Source of the DNA: Halichondria panicea
Taxonomy: Eukaryota; Porifera; Demospongiae; Suberitida; Halichondriidae
NCBI RefSeq assembly: GCF_963675165.1
Contig: NC_087384.1
Location: forward strand, 1,138,501-1,202,500
Direction of reading: 5' to 3'
Length of the DNA: 64,000 nucleotides
A model generated the notes under the pieces. That model was not told the DNA's origin and did no database searches. It worked only from the letters and a program-made list of their open reading frames with translations. Numbering within the stretch: the stretch's first letter is position 1; each line of letters starts with the position of its first letter. This document shows, piece by piece, positions 12,861-22,916 of this stretch. Position numbers and translations under genes: made by a program.

Positions 12861-13021
12861 TCACTGGACATTGAGCTAGCTAACTGTTTACATGTTTACT
12901 CATTGTTTGTTCATTTGCATTTATACTCAACATAAATTTCATACTGTTTTAAAAAGTCTTTTGATAATTAAATGGAGTGGCTTGTTTGTACAATTTCAAA
13001 GAGAAAAGTTATACAAGATAC

Positions 13022-14204
13022 CTATTGGGCAATGAACTCAGAGGTATGCATAGCTGCTCTAAGGCAGTTCTCAAAGTTAGAGCCTGAGAATGAATCACCA
13101 GTCGCCACAACTAGCGGGTCTTGTGACATCACCACAAAGTCATGTAATCCGGGGAATTTGTCTTGTACCTGTGAGTACCTCCAACGCAATAGATAAGAGT
13201 GGGACGATTGTGGTAGACCCGGCATCATCTCTCCCACCATCTCCAGCAGTTGACCCTTCACTTGATCCTTGTCAGTGTTCAATTGCTTGATGCCAAACGG
13301 TACACTAGTGTGTACTAATAGAGTAGCTCCAGGTGTTTCCGCTCCTCTCTTTAATTGGTCCCAGGACATGTATCGAATGACTGGGTGATCACAGTACTTG
13401 GCAGACCAAGGACTATCGAACATACCGGGGGAAGAGTGAACAGTCTCAGCGTTGTAGAATAATCCTAGAGCATAGCGAGACGAATACTTGACAGAGGAGA
13501 GATTACTAACAATATCTGTGGCTGCCCTTGATGATAATAGATTGCCCTGTAGTTGCAGCAGTTGTGGTGCTGGCAGTGTGAGTATAAGTCCATCGAATAT
13601 TTCTTCAATGCCAGATTCAGCTGCACACAAGACACGTCCACCATTGATGCTTACAGATTTCAGACAACGCTTGAATTGAACGCTTGCTTTGGAGTGATCG
13701 AGAAAGTGTCTGCATATCGAGCTCATGCCTTTAGGAGCAACGTAATGCTTGTCATTGTGACTGTGTTTGCTGCCTTCAATCATGCCCTGGAATGGAGTTA
13801 ATATGGATGCATCCAGGAGCTCCTTGTAGACGTCATTTTTGACTTTATTCTCCGATGTTTCTAGGCAACGTGTAAGGTATTGTGCACCCATGTCAACGTG
13901 TAATGATCGGTCGTTATCCGAGTAGGATGTTGTGAATCGACCTCCGCACCCACGAGCCTACATGAGGAATAGAAAATAAACACATGAGACACTACAATAG
14001 TTCTTAATCATAAATAAGGAAAGAAATTATATGCTGTCTTGTATATAATTATAGTTCTATGATTCAATGTATCTGCATCTGATCTGATCTGACCTTGTCC
14101 CAGACAGTGATGTTGGCTTGTACAGAGGATCTAGAGAGAAGTGAAGCAGTGAGGGATCCTGTCAGACCAGCTCCAACAATCAGTAGCTCCTTAGCTTTAG
14201 CCAT
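13022..14204 (-). CDS. RNLS: Renalase-like FAD oxidoreductase, 348 aa
   Basis: Two exons: 14204-14094 and 13957-13022. Exon 1 codes for the dinucleotide-binding start (LLIVGAGLTGSLTASLLSR, then VWDK). Exon 2 opens ARGCGGRFTTS and includes DMGAQYLTR, FDGLILTLPAPQLLQL and the C-terminal VVATGDSFSGSNFENCLRAA that closes the FAD site. Length is close to human renalase (342). Renalase oxidises aberrant dihydro-nicotinamide isomers (2- and 6-DHNAD(P)) back to NAD(P)+, and vertebrate forms can be secreted. I see no signal peptide apart from the FAD-binding strand. The long second exon contrasts with the many small exons of its neighbours. Confidence 0.93.
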
Positions 14205-14528
14205 TTTTAGTTAAGTCTTGCCACACCTCCATGTTGCAGCGGGGTGGGGCTCATTCAGCAATCAGTAGTACATGTACAATGTATATAATATTATTATGTA
14301 CTATGTTGGTAAAACACATAACAGTGAAACAGAATAAAATAAGTGATTGGTATAATTATAATAGTTTGGTTAACAGCTTAGTTGGTGCTGTGCTTTTAAG
14401 AGTCCATGTCTTCATCAGGAACGCACTACAGGAGAGAGTACGAAAGTTGGTTAAACTTGTTGTTGTAGTTGATTATGACAGCATATAAATCCCTCCCTCC
14501 CATATAAACAGTACATTTCCAGTGACAT

Positions 14529-14840
14529 TTAGCAACTCACTAGAAACTCCACAAAGCACACTTGCTTGTTCTCGGGTATAATCATACACTGCAATGAGAG
14601 GAAGCCCCTGTGATCAACTCTTAACGAGATCTTGGAGGCGTGACTGAGTGCCTTAGTGCAGGACCGAAGCAATGACAGCTTGTACCTACACGGAGGCAAC
14701 AAAAAACAATTGAAAAATTGCCACAAAACAATTTTTGAGAGTCTACCTGTTGACCGTAGATTTCTGACATTCAAACACTTCAACCATTTCAGAATCCTTG
14801 GGATGGTCAATCTAATGAGAGTGTGTGGGAGGCATATTGT

Positions 14841-14900
<60 letters not shown>

Positions 14901-16254
14901 GTGTGTGTGTGTGTGTGTGTACCTGTGTGGTTCCAGCATAGCCGAATGTAGTGAGTCTAAAGTGCGGGGTCTAAAGTGCGGGGGGTCAGGGGTCATCATC
15001 ACCTCCACCACCTCACTGGTCATGTCTAATTCTGAGAAAGCCTCTCTCAGGCACTCGGCAGCCATGATCAGTTTGGCCACCACGTTAGCACTCACAAAGT
15101 CAAAGTCCAAAGTTTCCTCAGCGTCTTGTGTGGTAAGCTGACAGTCAGTGAGCACACCACCCTCCTCTAGCCTACACACACATAACACACACATCACACA
15201 CATCACCCTCCTCTAGCCTACACACACATAACACACGCATCACACATCACACACACACATCACCCTCCTCTAGCCTACGCACACATAACACACACATCAC
15301 ACATCACACACACACATCACCCTACTCTAGCCTACACACACATAACACACATCACACACACATCACCCTTCTCTAGCCTACACACACATAACACACACAT
15401 CACACATCACACACACATCACCCTCCTCTAGCCTACACACACACATCACATCCATGGATTGTATTGAAGCATAACTCACAACAAGGAAAGAGGATGACCT
15501 TTACCAGCATAGGACATCTTGAGAGCTGTGTGTGCATCCGGAGCCGTCGGTCCGAATATACTCAGACACTCCTGAGCCATGATACAATAATTATAACAAC
15601 ATGACACTTTTTATACCCTAAGCACTGACATTACCTAGTACTCAGTAGCCATAATTTTTTATATACTACGGGCACCATATTGAAGCACTACCAAACAGCT
15701 ACTATAAAATGCTTTTAGCTTACGTTCCTAATACAAGTGATGGCCTCTCAAAGCTTTTGAAATTGAACATTCCTAACTCAAATTATGGACAGTTAAAATT
15801 AGCTCTGAAAACATGTTCATAAAAACACCCACGTACCTATAGCCCACACTTTCTGTCACAATAAGTGCCCGAAAGCAATCACTGAGGCACAAACAAAAAC
15901 CCATGCGATAAGAACGCACAAGGTAATTGGTTACTCACAATGAGTGCAGAGAGACTGATGACAAACACTGAGGGATAGTCGGGGGAGTACTGGAACTGGC
16001 GGAACAGAGACGACTGTATGAAGGCACTCGCTTGTACACACTTGGCCTGCTCCACCGTCATCTTGAGGCCATTACTGCTAATGAAACAAGTGGCCTTCTA
16101 CAGAAAGTGTTGCATGGATTTTTCTTTATACAGTCGTACGTACCTCTCTGAAGCTGATGGCTTTGAGAATGGATGCAAGGACTCGTGAGTTGTCCATCCT
16201 AGCCACCAGCAGACAATCATTGTCATCTTGAGAGGGCTGAGAAACCAGAGCCAT
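14529..16254 (-). CDS. RAD1: RAD1 checkpoint clamp subunit, 255 aa
   Basis: Five exons: 16254-16144, 16097-15939, 15571-15480, 15171-14923, 14685-14529. Conserved RAD1 blocks are ARMDNSRVLASILKAISFRE, KMTVEQAKCVQASAFIQSSL, ETLDFDFVSANVVAKLI, REAFSELDMTSEVVEVMM and LRVDHRGFLSLQCMI. RAD1 is one third of the PCNA-like 9-1-1 ring (RAD9-RAD1-HUS1) loaded at DNA damage to activate ATR. The exon 3/4 junction was fixed by phase: TCC TTG TT joins G CTA GAG GAG to give LSLLLEEGG, as in the family. Intron 3 holds five extra copies of this exon's 3' splice site. The donor of exon 4 runs directly into a (CA)n array on the coding strand. Confidence 0.95.
14843..14922. repeat. (TG)n microsatellite at the RAD1 exon 4 donor
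   Basis: Nearly pure TG on the plus strand, CA on the coding strand, beginning inside the gtacacac donor of RAD1 intron 4. Confidence 0.97.
15159..15440. repeat. Minisatellite that has multiplied a RAD1 3' splice site
   Basis: Units of about 44-58 bp share caccctcctctagcctac followed by (CA)-rich spacer. The core occurs at the true exon 4 acceptor (about 15159) and again near 15203, 15261, 15318, 15364 and 15419. In RAD1 orientation every copy reads tgtgtag|GCTAGAGGAGGGTG, that is an AG acceptor plus about 14 nt of exon. Confidence 0.9.
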
Positions 16255-16494
16255 TTCTTGCTAGATCATGACATAGCTAGCTACGTGCATAGAAAGAAGT
16301 GCTTCAGCAGTTAGCTCAGCCATGCATATTTCGTTCCAGTTAATGCACACCTTAAAGGTAACAAAGGTGAAAGTACAAAGGACATGACATCCTACGGGCA
16401 TCGCCGCCCTCCCTGAAGTAGGGTCTGGAAATCTCTGCTGGAAGTCAAGCCTATCTACAGTTTTGTTCTGGCGTGTCTGTCATACAGAAGTGCT
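16255..16494. promoter_or_regulatory. Divergent spacer, RAD1 / METTL27-like
   Basis: 240 bp between divergent start codons. No TATA box or distinctive motif stands out. A tacag 10 bp before the METTL27-like ATG could be the acceptor of a 5' UTR exon. Confidence 0.35.
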
Positions 16495-17136
16495 ATGGAG
16501 TTAACTATCTCTGAGAGAGCGAAGAGTTTTATTGCTGTCATTGCAGAAGATGGTGGATCAATTGCTTACGACCAGTGGGCAAGCAGCTATGAAGTTGATG
16601 TAAATTCTATGAACTACTCTGGATACAGTAGTGTTGTTCAAAAATGGCAGAGCTTTCATATTAATGTTGGAAAAAAGCACAAAATTCTTGATACAGGATG
16701 CGGAACTGGCCTAGCTGGTGAATTGCTTTTAAATTCTATATCAACTCCACAAGCAATTCAGCTTTATGGTGGTGACATTAGCACCGAGATGTTGAAGATA
16801 GCAAAATCGAAAGGAATTTACACCGAGCTGCAAGTCATCAACCTGAAAGAGGAACTGCCATACGAAGCCAATAGTTTTGACAGTGTTATCTGTGCTGGTG
16901 TGTTTGGGGTCGGACATTGTGGCTCGGAATGTTTGCCAAACATCCTCCGTGTTCTCAAGCCGGGCTGTTTCTTCATTGCAACAGTTAACGAAAAAGTGTT
17001 CGACCTCACGACAGCTGAAGAATGGAAAAAGCAGATAGCAACATGCAACTGTGAACTGTTAGAGAACACTAAAATACCGTACCTAGATTATGCAACAGCT
17101 TTTGTTCTTGTTGTTCGTAAATTGATTCAGAACTAA
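16495..17136 (+). CDS. METTL27-like SAM-dependent methyltransferase, 213 aa, single exon
   Basis: Uninterrupted reading frame. Residues 23-33 (IAYDQWASSYE) match the start of the METTL27/WBSCR27 group. Motif I is ILDTGCGTGLAGELLL (about 63-78), motif II is YGGDISTEMLKIAKSKGIY (about 90-108), and the motif IV region is FDSVICAGVFGVGHC. These are the SAM-binding elements of a class I Rossmann methyltransferase; the substrate is not known for the family. No membrane segment or signal is seen. It is intronless and somewhat more AT-rich than its neighbours, which would fit an old retrocopy or transfer, but its family is present in animals. aataaa at about 17153-17158 is a plausible poly(A) signal. 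Confidence 0.85.
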   Translation: MELTISERAKSFIAVIAEDGGSIAYDQWASSYEVDVNSMNYSGYSSVVQKWQSFHINVGKKHKILDTGCGTGLAGELLLNSISTPQAIQLYGGDISTEMLKIAKSKGIYTELQVINLKEELPYEANSFDSVICAGVFGVGHCGSECLPNILRVLKPGCFFIATVNEKVFDLTTAEEWKKQIATCNCELLENTKIPYLDYATAFVLVVRKLIQN

Positions 17137-17519
17137 TAACATTGATCCTTAAAATAAATATTTGGTTGTTGATCTAGTCTTTGAAATCTGTTTTAGCATC
17201 AGTGCCACGTAGCCTTTGTGTCTATTTTTCATCAGTGACCTACAGTGAGTAGAATGTACTGGATAGGATGATAATTTTTATGACTGATTACTTGCATCTC
17301 AAGATCAAACATTTATGATAGGATTTGACTCACTACAAGTACCGTCACAGGAGTACATTCATGTACTCCTGGTACCGTACATGATTTGGACTTTGTAGTT
17401 TGGGAAATTTCTAACGCCATGCTTTGAAAAGGTCATTTCAAACCAAATTATTAAAACCTATATGAACAGTGGACATTGAAAAGCTAGTACACTATTATGT
17501 GTCCGTTTTTGGCTGCAAG

Positions 17520-17595
17520 ACATAGGTTCTAGTGGAAAGCTGGACCTGATTATCAGGTCCAGCTTTCCACTTCCACTTCGGCACTAGAACCTATG
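17520..17595. repeat. Long imperfect hairpin
   Basis: Outer arms cataggttctagt and actagaacctatg enclose inner arms ggaaagctggacctgat and atcaggtccagctttcc. It is probably a tiny foldback element. Confidence 0.75.
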
Positions 17596-17598
17596 ATA

Positions 17599-18104
17599 CA
17601 TCAAACTAAAAAAACATTTGCAATGTGAACGTTGCTAGGACTGCCAGGAAAAGAAAAGCGCGAAAAAGCGAAGAAACAAGAAATTCGGCGAGTGCATAAC
17701 TCCAATCCGTTACAACTTCATTCACATGTACTGTTTCAATTTTTTGTTCGTTTTGTGCTTTTCCTGCCTGGCCAACCCTTCATCATAAAATTATAGTGAA
17801 TTTTTTGCAAGCTATATAATGTTTGTGATGTTTTCCCTTACAGTGTTGAGCAAACATGCAAGTGTTGGATGTGTGGGTGGATGATTGTGAATTCAGTTAT
17901 TTCGCGGTTCATTTTTACCCAACTTGTATTTTGATTCTAAAATCATTATCAACAGTAGGCCACTCGGCTGTACATGTTCATGGCGTTGTAACGGATTGGA
18001 GTTATGCACTCGCCGAATTTCTTGTTTCTTCGCTTTTTCGCGCTTTTCTTTTCCTGGCAATCCTAGCAACGTTCACATTGCAAATGTTTTTTTAGTTTGA
18101 TTCC
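17599..18104. mobile_element. Foldback element with terminal inverted repeats of about 130 bp
   Basis: Left arm starts atcaaactaaaaaaacattt; right arm ends with the complement around 18083-18104. Arms stay similar for about 130 bp (for example gcgagtgcataactccaatc against its complement near 17990-18015). The centre is non-coding. Confidence 0.8.
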
Positions 18105-18963
18105 CTTTCTTTTTCAGTACAGCAGTATTTTTATACTCTTCAATAATGAAATGTGAAATGCCTAAGAGGAATGTCAAGAAGCAAGAGAAGTTCAAGAAGA
18201 GAAGAGAAGACAGGCCATGCAGACTGGAATATAATTATGAACACATAATTCTTATTACAGTGTTCATTTATCTATGTATGTTAAATACTAGAGTGTATAC
18301 TTCAAAGTGCAAAAGCATGGAGGCCTATGGTAGATCTAGCCAGTAGCATACCTGAGTTGAGAATGGAGAGAAGTTGGAGAAAAGGACTAGGGACTGTTTG
18401 TGTACCGATCGATGTCACAGCCGGTTAACCAGCCACGCCCATCTCATAAGTTGCCATGTGCGTTGCTGTGTCAGTCATTTAAAGATGGCGGAATTGCGTA
18501 GGTAAGAAAAGTGGAGCCTGAGAGGTCATCTGCCTCTTGGAAGCGGACGCAATTCTGAGAAAAACGCCCATGGTCCGGGTTCTAGTCGACTAGAGGCTGT
18601 ATCTAGAATCTTCTGAACATGTCGGTACAAGGAGGAAATGCTTTCCAAGAATGTTACTTACTTACTAACTTACTTACTTACTTACTTAGTCAGTCAGACA
18701 AAACGCGGTGAAATATGAAAATAGTGCAATTTTTCAAATATCAATAGTAATGCATGAGAATATTCATTGACTATAATTTCACACATTTAGACAGATAAAA
18801 GGCTAACTAAGCTATCTGTCAACTCAGTTTCTTGCTGTGGTCCTTCCCTGCAGAAATACAGCAGTCTAAACACGAGTCAAAATTTGTGCAATAATTGAAA
18901 ACACACACAACTGCACTGTCAATCCTATGTACAACCTACTGGTTGTACTAATGTAGTAATAGG

Positions 18964-19322
18964 CTAGACTCGCTGGCCACTCCCATCATCACTATCTTGA
19001 GGATTGGGACTGGTCAACTGCCAATCTGCGAGTTGTTCTCATTACCGAAATCGGTAATGACCAATCACAGTGCAGAAGCACTGTCATGTGACATATTTCG
19101 CCCACATAATTTGTTGTAGTTGGGCTGGGTCTTATGTTGTATTAGATAAACCACGGGACATAACCCACATTCACCTGATAGTTACGCAACTTTAGTCAAC
19201 CGCACAAACCACAAAATGATGTCATACAACTAATTAAAATTCCACAAGAACAACTCGCAGATTGGCAGTTGACCAGTCCCAATCCTCAAGATAGTGATGA
19301 TGGGAGTGGCCAGCGAGTCTAG
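18964..19322. mobile_element. Inverted-repeat element with 7-9 bp target duplication
   Basis: The left arm ctagactcgctggccactcc is answered by ggagtggccagcgagtctag at the right; arms are about 75 bp and nearly perfect. Both sides are flanked by taatagg (agtaatagg if two bases of the arm are counted). Non-coding. Confidence 0.85.
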
Positions 19323-19541
19323 TAATAGGCTGGGTGGCTTTTGATCGTGACAGAGGGTTGGGTACACTCTTGTCAGGCCCATTACTATGAATGTGGGGAG
19401 TGAAATTAGCTAAGCCTAAGGTCAGTCAAGTGGTTCGATCCTTCACTGGCCTCCCCTGAAGATACGGCGGATGATTAGCGCATGCGCATGTATAACCTAA
19501 TTGTTTCTTAGAAAAAAATCGGCCTGGGAACAGCTTTGATA

Positions 19542-19593
19542 TTAGCCTCGATCCCAGCCCCTCTCAATTGAGAGCGGCCTGGAATCGAGGCTA
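19542..19593. mobile_element. 52-bp palindromic mini-element with 8-bp target duplication
   Basis: Reads ttagcctcgatcccag to cggcctggaatcgaggcta with ctctcaattgagag at its centre. It is flanked by ctttgata on both sides. A relative lies at 56518-56567 upstream of KTI12. Confidence 0.75.
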
Positions 19594-19865
19594 CTTTGAT
19601 ATAGTCTCATGAATCAGCCGCCGTTCCTTTGGAACCACCAAAGGTCGGACATCACTTGAACTTTCACTAATTATGACCTTTTAATGACATTCCAGGCCAA
19701 ATTGCTTTTCGTTTTTGTTGGCTCAGCAGTAGCGTCTACTGTACTTCTGCTTTTTTTTTTTTGGGGGGGGGGGGAAGAAGCCCCTTAAATAATTATACAC
19801 ATGTGAAGCAATAGAAATATAAAAAATAAATAAATTGAGAGGAATGGAATTATGATTTAAACAGT

Positions 19866-20204
19866 TCAGTTTATGTCTATCTCGGCTGTGACCAGGTCAA
19901 TAGAGGGCGGAGTTTTGGAAGCATGTCCAATACTTGAACGAGCACCTCTAATGCATTGAATAGCTGATCGGAGAAGAGAGAAGGTAAGGCGGCAGCGGAG
20001 CCAGGCCAGGGTGGTTGAGTATGATTGCTCCCATTTGTCAGCAAGACACGCGGATAACCTTTTGTAAAAAGTAGTGGCTTCCGTGGCCAAGCCTCCAGTG
20101 GCAGACAATACAAGTGGAGTGAATGACGAGTGTTCTACTTCTCTCACTCTCTGTTCATATGCCCTCTTTTTGATGTACCGTATATCTTCTAATTTATCGG
20201 ACAC
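19866..20204 (-). pseudogene. Fragment resembling the C-terminus of a LINE-type reverse transcriptase ORF
   Basis: 112 codons. The core (EVEHSSFTPLVLSATGG, then FYKRLSACLADKW, then LRCRLTFSLLRSAIQCIRGA) resembles, from memory, the C-terminal tail of non-LTR polyproteins that is frequent in invertebrate genomes. No polymerase motifs are present. It sits between the arms of a DNA-transposon-like element, so it was probably captured or inserted there. Confidence 0.5.
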
Positions 20205-20573
20205 TTCTAATTACCCGGACACTCTTTTGGGCAATTTTCGTTGTTCTAATACAACGGACACTCCAGTACTTTAATATTACATTTATTCTAAATATCCGGA
20301 CAATATCTTGAAAGTTGAGTTACCATTCATAGACGGCAAGTAAGACTTGGAGTGCTGCAGTTAGATAGCTTTGAGTAGCTAGTTTTAGATAGTTAGTGCA
20401 ACTATTCAGTCGTAACTTGTTCTATTAAACTTAGCTAGCTCGCATGCAGCTGCTTGCTTGTTCTAATTATTCCGGACACTTCGCATGCTCTATAAAAATC
20501 TGTTCCAATTATACCCGGACAATTTCCAAAATAATTATTTTTTGCTGTCCGATAAATTAGAAGATATACGGTA
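20176..20573. mobile_element. Nested 0.4-kb element, TACCGTATATC ends
   Basis: The left end taccgtatatcttctaattt is answered at the right by the complement aaattagaagatatacggta. Inside, the word cggacac/ccggac recurs. The ends resemble the ACCGTATAGCG elements in the septin and PTB-WH2 introns. Confidence 0.7.
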
Positions 20574-20967
20574 CTTCTGCTAGTCTCTATTTTAGCCGCC
20601 CTCTAAAAGTTGGGCGGCCTAATCGCGAGTCTATGTTATAGAGGGCGACTGATTCATGAGACAATATTTATGCACGGTTTCTGTCGCTGATTCTGTTGAC
20701 AACTAGTTGTGTTTGGTGTCTGTGATGATTACTGGACCTAACCCTATCAGCACATAATACCCATACTAGCTAGATCTGCCTAGATCCAGTCATGTTCTAC
20801 TGCTGAGTCAGCAAAAACGAAAAGCAATTTGGCCTGGAATGTCATTAAAAAAAAGGTCATAATTAGTGAAAGTTCAAGTGATGTCCGACCTCCTCTGCCA
20901 CAGTACCAAGGAACGGCGGCTGATTCATGAGACTAGCTTTGATAAAGGGTCATTCGTATACGTACAT

Positions 20968-21574
20968 CAGGGGCGTAGCCAGACTTTTGAGACAGGGGTT
21001 TCTACAGAAAAATCAGCGGCGCGATAGCGGCGCGAAATTTTTGTGGCCACGCCCACTTCCGGTACCACACCCTCTTGATTGGGGCACACCTACTGTTATT
21101 GACTATTGTTCATGACTTTTTTACATGTTTGTGACAAGCTAGCTAGCTATAGACGTAACATACTAGGCATGCAGGTGCCAATTGTGTATTGCTAGTCTAG
21201 CTGAGCAACAATTAAATGTCATTTACCTGAGAGGTTTCATGTGGCTGAGATTGTTCTAAACTTGTACACTTCCTGAATAAAGTTGTGCTTAGAGCTGAGT
21301 CTGAGAATACTGGAGCATTCAGGATTGATACTAGATCTAGAACTTAAGTCTTGGTCTTCTTTGTTTGAGGTAGCTAGCTAGCTGAGACTAACTTAGCTGA
21401 GACAAAGCCAAAGTGAAACGCTTCACGGTGCTGCTCTGATTATTGATTTGCAGCCACGTGTGAAAAGATGGGCAGGGCTGCATGATTTCAATTATAGGGA
21501 GCCCTGCCCAATTTTCTCAGCAGCTCCTGGGGGGGTTTCTGGGCAACCAGGAAACAATGGTAGCTACGCCCCTG
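20968..21574. mobile_element. hAT-like non-autonomous element (CAGGGGCGTAGC ends)
   Basis: The left end caggggcgtagccaga and right end ggtagctacgcccctg are inverted. CAGGGGCGTAGC-type ends are, from memory, common in animal hAT elements. Flanks share tacat only, short of the usual 8 bp. The right end is 3 bp from the ATG of the phosphatase-like gene. Confidence 0.65.
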
Positions 21575-21577
21575 TAC

Positions 21578-22815
21578 ATGACTAGAACTATGGAGTCGTT
21601 GTTGACAGTTTTGAGTGGATTGGCACCCTTTGCTTTAGTGTTTGGCCTCATAGGAGTGTTAGTGGCAGTCGTACTGGGTGTAAGGTTTGACAGGAGACAG
21701 CAGAAGAAGATATGGAAAGTCAAAAATGAGGTAAAATCACACCTAAACACCTAATTATTTACAGCTTGTCAGTCGTATTAAACCCCACAGGAGTGTCCTG
21801 GAGCAAATGAGGTCTTCCCTAATTTGCCCAACTTCAGACAGTGTGGTGGTGGTGGGCTTGTCACAGCCGACGGCCGCAAGGTTCGAGAAGGAAGGCTCTT
21901 CAGATCATCTCGTACTGACTTCCTGACGGCCGCTGAGAAGACACACTTTAGAGAGCTGGGAATTAAGTCGATTATCGACCTGAGACATATCGATGAGTAC
22001 CGTAAGGCCAACGGAGCCAAATTGTTGGACAATATCTACCCTGTGTGTGTTATGAAGAAAGGAAAGGTTAAAGTCTTCCGTAGCAAGAGCTCTGCTGACT
22101 CGGCACCTTTTGGACAGCGCTATCTTATCAATATGATGACCTTGGACTTCATTTTCAATATTTTACGAAAAGTCAACATTTTAATTCGATACTCTTCACT
22201 GCTGATGCTGATTGTTGACAAGGCATTTGATGTTCACCTCTTCATGCGATTCTACAACTGGAAGATTCTCAACACAAGAACAATGCATGATCAATATGTC
22301 GACTTGCTGGAGTTTAGCAAATCTGCTGTAGCTGATATTCTACAGATTATAATCGACAAGTCTCCTGCGCTGGTGCACTGTGCTCACGGGAAGGATAGGA
22401 CGGGGGTGGTGGTTGCTATGATACTCGGCTGTTTGGGAGTGAGTGACGAGGACATTGCTCAGGACTATGCCATGTCTTACGTAAGTTTGTCAATTTTGAC
22501 TAACTATTAGTACAATACGTTACTGACCCTCTCTCCTACAGGCTGGACTGGGTCCCATACGACAACGGCTGCATCAGGAGACCTGTGGTCGCTATGGTTT
22601 CAAGGAGGCGTTCACCGGAGCAGATGCTGAGACAATGAGACTAGTTCTCAAAGAGATTAGGAAACGGTATTAGTTTTAAATTGTGGGGATAGTTGTAGTT
22701 ATTGTTCTCTCTCTGTGTGTGTCTGTACAGGTATGGGAGTGTGGCTGGCTACCTGGAGGCTGCTGGGTTTGGTGCCAACAAACAGGAAACTCTTAGAAAC
22801 ATTCTGCTAGAATAG
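21578..22815 (+). CDS. Membrane-anchored tyrosine-phosphatase-like protein, 350 aa
   Basis: Exons 21578-21730, 21791-22480, 22542-22666, 22731-22815. An N-terminal hydrophobic segment (residues about 14-34, LAPFALVFGLIGVLVAVVLG) precedes a basic stretch, suggesting a signal anchor. The rest resembles the Y_phosphatase3 family: LVTADGRKVREGRLFRSS, KSIIDLRHIDEYRK and the CX5R catalytic loop VHCAHGKDRTGVVVAMIL (Cys nucleophile, Arg phosphate binder). The substrate is unknown; relatives act on protein or lipid phosphates. The ATG at 21578 was chosen because frame upstream of it lies in a transposon. A short exon at 18485-18501 could instead be spliced to agA ACT ATG at about 21587, giving MAELRRTMESLL. 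Convergent with the O-fucosyltransferase-like gene. Confidence 0.8.
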
Positions 22816-22916
22816 TGTGTGTGTGTGTGTGTTGATTGTGAATCTGATTTTTTGGCACAATTTTGTTTTGTATTTTCAATGTAAGAGTGATATATACTGC
22901 ACATAATATTTATAGG

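Larger units (their letters stand above)
19602..20936. mobile_element. 1.3-kb inverted-repeat element
   Basis: Arms of about 130-140 bp: the left begins tagtctcatgaatcagccgc and the right ends with its complement. The same 8-bp ctttgata flanks both sides. Inside are a reverse-transcriptase-like fragment, a T-run joined to a G-run near 19750-19774, and a nested element (20176-20573). No transposase is seen, so it is non-autonomous. Confidence 0.8.
17137..21577. other. Gene-poor block of nested foldback transposons
   Basis: About 4.4 kb with no convincing host gene. It contains, in order, a 76-bp hairpin, a 0.5-kb foldback element, a 0.36-kb element with target duplication, a 52-bp palindrome, a 1.3-kb element carrying a retroelement fragment and a nested 0.4-kb element, and a 0.6-kb hAT-like element ending 3 bp before the phosphatase-like ATG. 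A short exon-like ATG GCG GAA TTG CGT AG|gtaaga lies at 18485-18501 between elements. Confidence 0.75.

Noticed and set aside
13022-13196. Plus-strand frames over the renalase exon (for example 12972-13196 and 13553-13801)
   Set aside because: They lie opposite a conserved 936-bp coding exon and have no recognisable domains.
15171-15430. Upstream GCTAGAGGAGG copies as alternative RAD1 exons
   Set aside because: Each runs into a stop within the repeat; only the 15171 acceptor continues the conserved RAD1 frame.
17856-18095. 79-codon plus-strand frame with hydrophobic end
   Set aside because: It overlaps the centre and right arm of a foldback element, with no family resemblance.
19428-19460. 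ggttcgatcc word resembling a tRNA T-loop
   Set aside because: No acceptor stem, D-arm or anticodon stem can be folded around it.
21482-21577. Upstream ATG of the phosphatase-like gene (MISIIGSPAQF)
   Set aside because: This extension lies inside the hAT-like element, so the ATG at 21578 or a spliced upstream exon is preferred.
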